Source: CAZZGX01 sp964653715 (GTDB lineage Bacteria > Patescibacteriota > Minisyncoccia > Ryanbacterales > GWA2-47-10b). From it: a stretch of DNA of 9,957 nucleotides. The notes beneath the pieces were generated by a model, which ran no database searches, was not told the DNA's origin, and was given only the letters and a program-made list of their open reading frames with translations. Positions 1 to 4,642 of the stretch are shown piece by piece. The stretch is from assembly GCA_964653715.1 (NCBI GenBank), contig CAZZGX010000036.1, forward strand, positions 1 to 9,957. The letters are read 5' to 3'. Position 1 is the stretch's first letter. Every line of letters starts with the position of its first letter. Made by a program: the position numbers and the translations under genes.

Positions 1-38
1 ATATGGTGGAGTTATATTGATGTCAAGTTAACTTTACA
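1..38 (-). promoter_or_regulatory. Operator-promoter pointing out of the left edge
   Basis: Positions 21-38 read TGTCAAGTTAACTTTACA, an 18-bp palindrome with one mismatched pair. On the minus strand its left end forms a consensus -35 box TTGACA (26 to 21), followed by a 17-nt spacer and the first three bases, TAT, of a probable -10 at positions 3 to 1, where the window ends. The same palindrome/-35 arrangement stands in front of the regulator gene at 618. I infer that a gene just left of the window is controlled by that regulator. The promoter is only partly visible. Confidence 0.6.
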
Positions 39-53
39 TGCGCTTGTGGAGAA

Positions 54-422
54 CTATTCCCTGCGCCCTGCCGCGTACACCGTAAATAATTTTGCGAGAA
101 TCATTGCGCCAAGCGCGAAGACAAGCCACAGATCAACATCATGGCGTAAGCCCTGTATAGCAATGCCAAGTACAAGCACGCCGGAACCCGCCAAATACGC
201 CGCGCGGCTAGCATGCATGCGATGCAAGCCTTCGCGTTCGTCTCTCGCCCGTTCGCGCCATACAAAACTTGCGAGCACACCAAAAACAATGAGAAGAACG
301 AGTATGATCATCATTGCCATTGAATCGGGCATCCAGATGTGCGTCGGGTTCACAATAAATGCCGCGAGCGCCATAAGTATTATCGAAACAACAACTTCTT
401 TTATAAATGAATTATTTTTCAT
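54..422 (-). CDS. Four-helix membrane protein paired with Xre regulator
   Basis: A 122-aa integral membrane protein with four hydrophobic segments at about residues 9-24, 35-54, 74-91 and 97-116. A charged stretch between helices 2 and 3 (WRERARDEREGLHRMHASR, about 55-73) probably lies in the cytoplasm. The chosen start is ATG at 422 (MKNNSF). The open frame continues upstream to 536, but that part lies inside the regulator gene and is not hydrophobic. The gene overlaps the 3' end of the regulator gene by 11 bp, so the two are very likely co-transcribed and translationally coupled. Small Xre-family regulators are often paired with small membrane proteins of this shape (compare DUF2178-like families), but I cannot name the family with certainty. 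No enzymatic motif is visible. It may be a membrane partner or sensor for the regulator, which is inference. Confidence 0.75.
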   Translation of the reverse strand: MKNNSFIKEVVVSIILMALAAFIVNPTHIWMPDSMAMMIILVLLIVFGVLASFVWRERARDEREGLHRMHASRAAYLAGSGVLVLGIAIQGLRHDVDLWLVFALGAMILAKLFTVYAAGRRE

Positions 423-618
423 ATGAAAATATTTTCTCAATCGGTTGTTTAAAGTATTTTGCAACTTTAAACGCGAGTAAAAGCGAGGGAGTATAATTTC
501 CCTTTTCGATGGCAATAATAGTCTGACGGGTAACACCGACCGCGCCCGCTAACTCTTCCTGTGTCGCGCCTGCCTTGGCGCGATATTCATACACCTCGTT
601 ACGAATAGACTCTCGCAT
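412..618 (-). CDS. Small Xre-family HTH transcriptional regulator
   Basis: A 68-aa protein that is almost entirely one Xre/Cro-type helix-turn-helix domain. It resembles compact YozG-like regulators, with TQEELAGAVGVTRQTIIAIE (19-38) as the HTH core, then GNYTPSLLLAFKVAKYF and a C-terminal IEKIFSYE. An upstream ATG at 633 would add five residues. I prefer 618 because the 633 ATG overlaps the predicted -10 hexamer (632-637), which would put transcription start near 625. The -35 box lies inside an 18-bp palindrome, fitting repression of its own promoter by a homodimer. It overlaps the downstream membrane protein gene by 11 bp. The family call is firm; the targets are inferred from the repeated operator at 21-38. 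Confidence 0.88.
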   Translation of the reverse strand: MRESIRNEVYEYRAKAGATQEELAGAVGVTRQTIIAIEKGNYTPSLLLAFKVAKYFKQPIEKIFSYEK

Positions 619-631
619 ATCGAATACTCCC

Positions 632-673
632 ATCGTACCACCCCATCGCGCGGAATGTCAAACTAACTTTACA
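632..673 (-). promoter_or_regulatory. Promoter and operator of the Xre-membrane protein pair
   Basis: On the minus strand, TTGACA (661 to 656) is followed by an 18-nt spacer and TACGAT (637 to 632). The -35 box lies inside positions 656-673, TGTCAAACTAACTTTACA, which differs from the palindrome at 21-38 at only two central bases. Repressor binding here would cover the -35 box. Predicted transcription start is near 625, giving a leader of about 7 nt before the ATG at 618. Confidence 0.65.
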
Positions 674-694
674 TACTCTTGGACGCCGTTAAAA

Positions 695-717
695 GAAAAA
701 AGGGCCGCAACTCCGGC
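695..717 (-). terminator. Probable intrinsic terminator after tRNA-Pro
   Basis: Read on the minus strand, GCCG-GAGTTG-CGGC (717 to 704) forms a 4-bp GC-only stem with a 6-nt loop, followed by CC and a run of six or more T. It lies about 17 nt beyond the tRNA-Pro 3' end and would end the rpmB/tRNA-Pro transcript before the divergently numbered regulator promoter. The stem is short, so the call is moderate. Confidence 0.55.
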
Positions 718-733
718 ATTATCCTTAAAACTT

Positions 734-804
734 TCGGGATGCCGGGAGTCGAACCCGGTCTACACCCACCCCAAGGGTGCGTACTGCCGCTATACTACAT
801 CCCG
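734..804 (-). tRNA. tRNA-Pro (anticodon GGG)
   Basis: A 71-nt cloverleaf on the minus strand: acceptor CGGGATG/CATCCCG, D stem GTAT/GTAC, anticodon stem CACCC/GGGTG with loop TTGGGGT (anticodon GGG, reading CCC and, by wobble, CCU), a 4-nt variable region, T stem CCGGG/CCCGG and loop TTCGACT. The discriminator is A. C1-G72 with A73 is the usual identity set of bacterial tRNA-Pro. No CCA is encoded, so the end must be added by a nucleotidyltransferase. The 5' end lies one base after the rpmB stop codon, so the tRNA is presumably cut from a shared transcript. Confidence 0.95.
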
Positions 805-805
805 T

Positions 806-1003
806 CTATTTTTTAACCCCAAGCTGCTTGTGTTTTTTGAGGCAGCTTGTGCAAATTTTAACCCGCGGACCCGCGCCAAGCTTGGCCCACTGGAGATTGG
901 GATATTTCCGTTCCCACTTTGTCGGGTTATAATGAGCGCGAAGGAGTCGTCGCTTCCCGCCCATTCGTGAAGTTTTGCCGCAGATTGCGCACGCGCGTGC
1001 CAT
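806..1003 (-). CDS. rpmB: 50S ribosomal protein bL28
   Basis: A 65-aa protein with bL28 features: an N-terminal MARACAICGK, the central KYPNLQ segment, and the C-terminal RVKICTSCLKK. It is the zinc-binding form, with Cys5/Cys8 and Cys51/Cys54 as two CxxC pairs. bL28 is a large-subunit protein near the tRNA exit region. The stop is TAG. tRNA-Pro starts one base later on the same strand. No Shine-Dalgarno sequence precedes the ATG. A TATAAA box at 1018-1013 would put the transcript start only a few bases before it, suggesting a leaderless or near-leaderless mRNA. Confidence 0.93.
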   Translation of the reverse strand: MARACAICGKTSRMGGKRRLLRAHYNPTKWERKYPNLQWAKLGAGPRVKICTSCLKKHKQLGVKK

Positions 1004-1013
1004 ACGTTAAAAT
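985..1013 (+). promoter_or_regulatory. Probable promoter of the M50 protease-exonuclease pair
   Basis: TTGCGC (985-990), a 17-nt spacer and TAAAAT (1008-1013). Transcription would begin near 1020, leaving a leader of about 9 nt before the ATG at 1029, with no Shine-Dalgarno sequence. The element lies within the first codons of rpmB on the opposite strand and overlaps the rpmB promoter, so polymerase may occupy only one at a time. Confidence 0.45.
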
Positions 1014-1041
1014 TTATAGCATTCTTAGATGTCTACCGCAA
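1013..1041 (-). promoter_or_regulatory. Probable promoter of rpmB-tRNA-Pro
   Basis: On the minus strand, TTGCGG (1041 to 1036), a 17-nt spacer and TATAAA (1018 to 1013). Transcription would start near 1006, about three bases before the rpmB ATG. The -35 box lies inside the first codons of the protease gene on the other strand, and the -10 box touches the plus-strand promoter at 985-1013. Confidence 0.5.
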
Positions 1042-1676
1042 TGTCTCCCATTTTCGAAATAGCGATTCTCGTGATGTCGGTCGTGATTCACGAAGTCTCG
1101 CACGGGCTCGCGGCCTACGCCTTGGGCGACCAAACCGCCAAATACGCAGGACGCCTCACACTCAACCCCTTGCCGCATGTCGATCTTTTTGGTTCGGTAC
1201 TTTTGCCGCTCTTGCTCGTTTTTTCCGGAAGTCCCTTTCTCATCGGCTGGGCAAAACCCGTCCCGTACAACCCGTACAACTTGAGTAATCAAAAATGGGG
1301 TCCCGCGATCGTGGGAGCGGCGGGTCCACTTTCTAACATTACGCTTGCCGTAATCTTTGGCCTTCTTGTGAGATTTGGATTTGGGACCTTACCGATACAA
1401 TTTCTCGGGATGTTGGCGCTCATTGTCGTAACAAATATTGGACTTGCGGTATTCAATATGGTGCCGATCCCGCCGCTCGACGGATCAAAAGTACTGTTTG
1501 CCTTGCTCCCATACAATTGGTACCGCCTTCAGCAAACGGTTGAGGCGTATGGCTTTGTAATTTTGATATTTTTTATCGTGTTCTTTTCACAAGTAATCAA
1601 CGTCGCGACATTTCTCATCTTGAAACTCATCGGGGGCAATCAAATATTGCAGGTGCTCGCCTCCATATGGAAATAG
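1029..1676 (+). CDS. Site-2-type intramembrane zinc metalloprotease (M50 family)
   Basis: A 215-aa multi-pass membrane protein of the compact bacterial M50 group, without PDZ or CBS domains. The zinc motif HEVSH (His21, Glu22, His25) lies in the first helix. The family motifs LNPLPHVD (45-52), GWAKPVPYNP (73-82) and GPLSN (99-103) follow. The second metal-ligand motif is FNMVPIPPLDGS (142-153), with Asp151. The last hydrophobic block is at about 172-198. Such proteases cut transmembrane helices, often in regulated proteolysis; the substrate here is unknown. A second possible start is Met5 (1041). I keep 1029 because it follows the predicted transcript start. The last 10 bp overlap the exonuclease gene, so the two form a coupled pair. 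Confidence 0.92.
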   Translation: MSTAMSPIFEIAILVMSVVIHEVSHGLAAYALGDQTAKYAGRLTLNPLPHVDLFGSVLLPLLLVFSGSPFLIGWAKPVPYNPYNLSNQKWGPAIVGAAGPLSNITLAVIFGLLVRFGFGTLPIQFLGMLALIVVTNIGLAVFNMVPIPPLDGSKVLFALLPYNWYRLQQTVEAYGFVILIFFIVFFSQVINVATFLILKLIGGNQILQVLASIWK

Positions 1677-2206
1677 ATCGCATTGCCTTCACTGATTTTG
1701 AAATGACGGGGCTCGATCCGCTACGCCATGAGATCATAGAATTCGGCGTGGTTGTGGCGAGCGCGGACACCCTTGAAATACTGGGCGAGATGAATCGCAA
1801 AGTGAAACCCGAACACATGGAAACGGCAGACCCCGCTTCACTTGCCTTTACTGGATATCGGGAAGACAACTGGCGCGAGGCAATTTCGCTTGAAGAAGCC
1901 CTTGGGGAGTACTCTCTCTTGGTAAACGAAAGGGCGATTTTTGCGGCCTGGAACACGCCGTTTGACTGGTCGTTTTTGGTGGAGGCTTTTCGAAAAAAAG
2001 GAATCAAAAACCCGCTCGGTTATCATACGCTTGATGTATGTGGTGTCGCGTTTGAAAAATTGAGAGCCGACAAAACAATCGAAACGCTAAAACTTTCGAA
2101 AATTTCAACGCACTTGGGAATTCCCAAGGAACCGATGCCGCACCGGGCGATCAATGGAGCCCGCGCGGTATATGAGGTCTACAAAAAACTCCGCGCATAT
2201 TCGTAA
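1667..2206 (+). CDS. DEDDh-type 3'-5' exonuclease domain protein, last Asp missing
   Basis: A 179-aa single-domain protein of the RNase H-like DnaQ/RNase T/oligoribonuclease fold. Motif ExoI is DFEMTG (Asp10, Glu12). ExoII is AAWNTPFDWSFL (93-104), with Asp100. ExoIII is PHRAINGARA (158-167), with His159. In canonical DEDDh enzymes the residue five after this His is a metal-binding Asp (HxAxxD); here it is Gly164, with Asn163 beside it. The protein may be inactive, weakly active, or use another ligand. The rest of the fold looks intact and the frame is unbroken, so this does not look like simple decay. The start ATG overlaps the protease gene by 10 bp. Substrate is unknown; oligonucleotides, RNA ends or DNA ends are all possible. 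Confidence 0.85.
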   Translation: MEIDRIAFTDFEMTGLDPLRHEIIEFGVVVASADTLEILGEMNRKVKPEHMETADPASLAFTGYREDNWREAISLEEALGEYSLLVNERAIFAAWNTPFDWSFLVEAFRKKGIKNPLGYHTLDVCGVAFEKLRADKTIETLKLSKISTHLGIPKEPMPHRAINGARAVYEVYKKLRAYS

Positions 2207-2213
2207 AAAATAC

Positions 2214-2234
2214 TATGCCCCCACGAGGAGTCGA
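2214..2234 (+). repeat. Left direct repeat: displaced tRNA-Arg 3' end (att-like)
   Basis: These 21 bases are identical to 3194-3214. On the minus strand they cover six bases of the T loop, the 3' half of the T stem, the 3' acceptor strand, the discriminator and two bases beyond. Identity breaks just past the repeat: one T-loop base is missing here, and the next 25 bases are at most loosely similar. No 5' tRNA half can be folded from the sequence to its right. Confidence 0.8.
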
Positions 2235-2285
2235 CCTTGCAATCCCGACTTGAAGGAACGAGCGAAGTGTTTTATATTGGGAGTT

Positions 2286-2311
2286 TTGACTGCCGATGGG
2301 GAGGGTATAGT
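2286..2311 (+). promoter_or_regulatory. Possible promoter of the cassette gene
   Basis: TATAGT at 2306-2311 lies nine bases before the ATG at 2320, so the mRNA would be nearly leaderless. TTGACT at 2286-2291 could serve as -35, but the spacer is only 14 nt, shorter than usual, so the pairing is doubtful. An 8-bp tandem repeat (tatgaaat, twice, 2311-2326) spans the start codon. Confidence 0.35.
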
Positions 2312-2319
2312 ATGAAATT

Positions 2320-3177
2320 ATGAAATTCGAAGAACCGCCCGAACCAATACAATTCCCACCCGAGCAAGAAGCAAAAGAGAGCGTAGAAATAAAAGAAACA
2401 ATCGATGAGATTGCGAGCAAAGTTAATTTTAATATAGAAATTGTTGGGGGTCAGGAAAACCAAGTTTCACATATATTACTCAAAAAAAATGATGGTAGTG
2501 GCTTTGTCGACCTCGTTTCGTTTTTGCCTGAAGGCAGAAAACTTTTGCTGGGTAATAAAAATGAATACGACCCTTTCTCAAAAGAAGTTTCTATTTCTCC
2601 GGAATGGAACAAATCGAGATTTTTGATTAATTTATTTCATGAAATAGGCCATTCCCATGAAAGAAATAGGCATGAGCAATTTTCTATTCCGCCAGAAGTG
2701 AAAGTAACTCGTCTCGAGAAATTATCTTATATTTTTAAAAAAGTGCATGACAAATTTAAGATAGATGTCGTGTCTACTTATGAGCCGATAGCAGATATCA
2801 AAAAAAGGCAAAGAGAGCAACTTATAGAAGAGCTTAAATATGAAAAAATAAAGAATTTTAACTTTGCCGATCAAGCTCAATCAGAAAGAGGCGCCTGGGC
2901 GTTCGCATTACATGCATTACGGCAATTAGCAAAAGAAGGTTACGATGTTTTTGGGGGTTTTGATACTTCAAAAGAGGTACTGGCTTATATTGAATATTGT
3001 TTACTGACTTATGAAGACTACCGCATTGAAACGATGGCCCTTGCTGAAAAAATTAAAGAAGGCGGTCTCGCCGGAATAGTGCACATCAATAATGAAGTGG
3101 GAGAAAGTATCTCTAAAAGAAGCAAAGAACTAAAAAAAGAAATCTTGCCCATATTTGTTAAAAAGCGCAAAATATAG
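2320..3177 (+). CDS. HExxH metalloprotease-like protein, family not recognised
   Basis: A 285-aa soluble protein with no signal peptide or membrane segment. Residues 101-111 (FLINLFHEIGH) carry a zincin motif, His107-Glu108-His111, followed by SHERNRH, which adds more His. A later helix, SERGAWAFAL (188-197), has Glu189 in an ExxA-like setting that could supply the third zinc ligand, as in ImmA/IrrE-type (M78) and other gluzincin-like peptidases. The first 30 residues are rich in Pro and Glu and probably disordered. The C-terminus is rich in Lys. Codon use is much more AT-rich than in neighbouring genes, and the gene sits alone between duplicated tRNA-Arg ends, so it looks acquired. No regulator partner is adjacent. 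I infer zinc-dependent protease activity; substrate and role (defence, cargo effector, housekeeping) are unknown. It converges on tRNA-Arg. Confidence 0.75.
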   Translation: MKFEEPPEPIQFPPEQEAKESVEIKETIDEIASKVNFNIEIVGGQENQVSHILLKKNDGSGFVDLVSFLPEGRKLLLGNKNEYDPFSKEVSISPEWNKSRFLINLFHEIGHSHERNRHEQFSIPPEVKVTRLEKLSYIFKKVHDKFKIDVVSTYEPIADIKKRQREQLIEELKYEKIKNFNFADQAQSERGAWAFALHALRQLAKEGYDVFGGFDTSKEVLAYIEYCLLTYEDYRIETMALAEKIKEGGLAGIVHINNEVGESISKRSKELKKEILPIFVKKRKI

Positions 3178-3193
3178 TATTGGATTTTAATTT

Positions 3194-3214
3194 TATGCCC
3201 CCACGAGGAGTCGA
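3194..3214 (+). repeat. Right direct repeat: 3' end of the intact tRNA-Arg
   Basis: Second copy of the 21-bp sequence at 2214-2234, here part of a complete tRNA-Arg gene plus two bases beyond its discriminator. Left flanks differ (c at 2213, t at 3193), which sets the repeat border. Confidence 0.8.
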
Positions 3215-3267
3215 ACCTCGATTTGCTCCTTAGAAGGGAGCCGTTCTATCCATTGAACTATGGGGAC
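3196..3267 (-). tRNA. tRNA-Arg (anticodon TCT)
   Basis: A 72-nt cloverleaf on the minus strand: acceptor GTCCCCA/TGGGGGC (one T-G pair), D stem GTTC/GAAC, anticodon stem GCTCC/GGAGC with loop CTTCTAA (anticodon TCT, reading AGA and AGG), variable region AAAT, T stem CGAGG/CCTCG and loop TTCGACT. The discriminator is A and no CCA is encoded. It starts 39 nt after the last gene of the pilus block on the same strand. No clear promoter is visible in that gap, so it may be co-transcribed with the pilus genes. Its 3' end is duplicated at 2214-2234. Confidence 0.95.
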
Positions 3268-3306
3268 AAAAATGCTGGGAGCGTTTTTGCCCAAACCACT
3301 TCCATA

Positions 3307-3618
3307 TTACTCGAAAGGGTCGGCGGTGGGAAGATCTTTGCCGGCGCTTTTCAAAAGATCGGCTCGTTTTTTGAGAATTTCTGTCGCGGATTGGAGCGGC
3401 TGCCGTAAAGAAGGATTTTCTTGAGGAACATCTATGCTTTCTCCGAAGTTCCGAGCAAGAACAAAAAGATAGCCGTCAAAAGCAAGTACGGCGAGGGCCA
3501 AGGAGACAAGAAAAGCAATCGACAACTTCCACATAAAATCGCCCCACTCCACGATTGGCCGATGGGCGCCCTTTTTAAAAAGGCGGATTGATTTTATTGA
3601 AGAAAATTGAAATTTCAT
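3307..3618 (-). CDS. Small one-helix protein ending the PilMNO block
   Basis: A 103-aa protein with a basic N-terminus (SIKSIRLFKKGAHRP, 7-21), one transmembrane helix at about 31-52, and a short outer tail of about 50 residues rich in Pro, Leu and charged residues. It begins two bases after the pilO stop, so it belongs to the same operon. In many type IV pilus systems the gene after PilO encodes the lipoprotein PilP. This protein has no lipobox and is shorter, so it is a positional rather than a sequence counterpart. A bitopic protein joining the PilN/PilO platform is plausible. No Shine-Dalgarno sequence is visible. I do not recognise the family. Confidence 0.8.
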   Translation of the reverse strand: MKFQFSSIKSIRLFKKGAHRPIVEWGDFMWKLSIAFLVSLALAVLAFDGYLFVLARNFGESIDVPQENPSLRQPLQSATEILKKRADLLKSAGKDLPTADPFE

Positions 3619-3620
3619 AG

Positions 3621-4106
3621 TTAGTAAAGTTTCATCTGGATCGTAGTCCTTCCCGGCCCGAGGAGTATGTTTGTAATCGTGAGAAAGAATTTTTCATTTT
3701 GGATCTCCCGCAAAAATTGGAGTATGTTTTGGTACTCGCCCTCCAGCGCGACCGACGCCTGAAGGTTGCCCGCGATGGGAGTAGTCGTGAGCGAGTGTTT
3801 GAGAGTGTTGCGCTTGGCGACTTTTTCGATAAAAATAATAAACTCGAGCTCGCGGCCGGGCGCGAAAAAAAGACTTTGCAAATTTTTGACCTCCTCACCA
3901 TACTTTTTAAGTTCTGGGTCAATTGTTTCATTGTAAAATGTAATCCGCCGTTCTGCCTCTCTGATGGCGGTTTCCGTGGCGCCAAAGCTTTCCATGAGCG
4001 GTAAAACTTTATTTTGATAGAGGTAGAGAAAAATAAGAGCGAGGCCCGAAATGGAGAGAACGACGGACCCAAGCGTCAGTAAAAATTTTTGTTTGATGGA
4101 GGTCAT
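3621..4106 (-). CDS. pilO: PilO-like type IV pilus inner-membrane platform protein
   Basis: A 161-aa bitopic protein with a short cytoplasmic N-terminus, one transmembrane helix at about 8-30, a coiled-coil-prone stretch at about 37-75 (TETAIREAERRI and following), and a C-terminal ferredoxin-like alpha/beta domain (about 85-161, ending TIQMKLY). This is the PilO plan. PilO dimerises with PilN and links the PilM-bound cytoplasmic side to the outer parts of the pilus machine. The start overlaps the pilN stop by 4 bp (ATGA), indicating translational coupling. Assignment relies on architecture and gene order as much as sequence, since PilO is poorly conserved. Confidence 0.82.
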   Translation of the reverse strand: MTSIKQKFLLTLGSVVLSISGLALIFLYLYQNKVLPLMESFGATETAIREAERRITFYNETIDPELKKYGEEVKNLQSLFFAPGRELEFIIFIEKVAKRNTLKHSLTTTPIAGNLQASVALEGEYQNILQFLREIQNEKFFLTITNILLGPGRTTIQMKLY

Positions 4107-4642
4107 GGCGCCAAATCCACAGTCACGTTAAAAACTCCTCCTTTTTCGTCAAGATAATTGCTTACTGGAGAATCGACATTTATTATATATGAACTTTTTT
4201 TCAGATTCGCGACATACAAAAGAAGCTCATCTCTGCTCCCAGCGACGCCCGACATCCGAAGAGCTCCTTTGCCCCCCGGGGCGATTTGATACTGGAAAGA
4301 CGAAAGGGACGTACTCGCCGTCGTGCGTCCAAGTACGTCTTCGATGAGCGGCGATATATATGCTTTTTTATCCACAAATCCAGCCGAGAGATTTATGAGT
4401 TCCCTCGCTTCTTTTATCTGTTTCTCGCCCGAGAATGTCCGCTGGAGCGCCACGCTGTTGGTAGTAGTATTGAGACGATCTTTTACTTTATCGAGCTGAA
4501 AAGAAAGAAAAAAGTACGACGGCAACAAAAGCGAATCCGCCGCGACCGCGATGATGATGAGATAAAATCCCAAAAACCAGACAAAACGCCGCCAAAACTC
4601 GTAGGTGAGCTCTTGTTTGTTTTCTTCTGGGAGTAAATTCAT
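4103..4642 (-). CDS. pilN: PilN-like type IV pilus platform protein
   Basis: A 179-aa bitopic protein starting MNLLPEENK. The N-terminal N-L-L-P motif is the conserved PilN segment that docks in a groove of PilM. One long transmembrane helix follows at about 20-46, then a coiled coil (about 50-85) and a C-terminal ferredoxin-like domain ending FNVTVDLAP. It would carry signals between cytoplasmic PilM and the PilO heterodimer. It overlaps pilM by 4 bp (ATGA) upstream and pilO by 4 bp downstream. A Shine-Dalgarno GGAAG lies 7 nt before the ATG. Confidence 0.88.
   Translation of the reverse strand: MNLLPEENKQELTYEFWRRFVWFLGFYLIIIAVAADSLLLPSYFFLSFQLDKVKDRLNTTTNSVALQRTFSGEKQIKEARELINLSAGFVDKKAYISPLIEDVLGRTTASTSLSSFQYQIAPGGKGALRMSGVAGSRDELLLYVANLKKSSYIINVDSPVSNYLDEKGGVFNVTVDLAP

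Larger units (their letters stand above)
2214..3214. mobile_element. Candidate one-gene integrated cassette at tRNA-Arg
   Basis: An intact tRNA-Arg lies at the right end, and a 21-bp perfect copy of its 3' end (2214-2234) at the left end, in direct orientation. That is the footprint left by site-specific integration into a tRNA 3' end: the tRNA stays whole and the displaced end marks the far border. Between them is one gene, 2320-3177, which is AT-rich: hand counts of two 60-base lines give 35% (2401-2460) and 27% (2821-2880) GC, against 52% in the exonuclease (1921-1980). Collapsing the repeats would restore tRNA-Arg seven bases after the exonuclease stop. No integrase is present, so mobilisation would have to be in trans, or the element is a remnant. 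Mobility is inferred. Confidence 0.6.

Noticed and set aside
46..426. 126-aa open frame on the plus strand opposite the membrane protein gene
   Set aside because: Its composition is typical of an antisense frame, no domain is visible, and the minus-strand protein has clear membrane helices and operon context.
54..618. Toxin-antitoxin system made of the Xre regulator and membrane protein
   Set aside because: The membrane protein has four helices and no known toxin motif; a regulator with a membrane partner is the simpler reading.
2246..2275. Possible terminator hairpin before the cassette gene
   Set aside because: The best stem (ACTT/AAGT) is 4 bp and AT-rich with a long loop, which is too weak to call.
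2235..2310. A second, degenerate full tRNA beyond the 2214-2234 repeat
   Set aside because: A CCTTCAAG segment resembles an anticodon loop, but no D arm or 5' acceptor strand can be folded, so only the 3' end is supported as duplicated.
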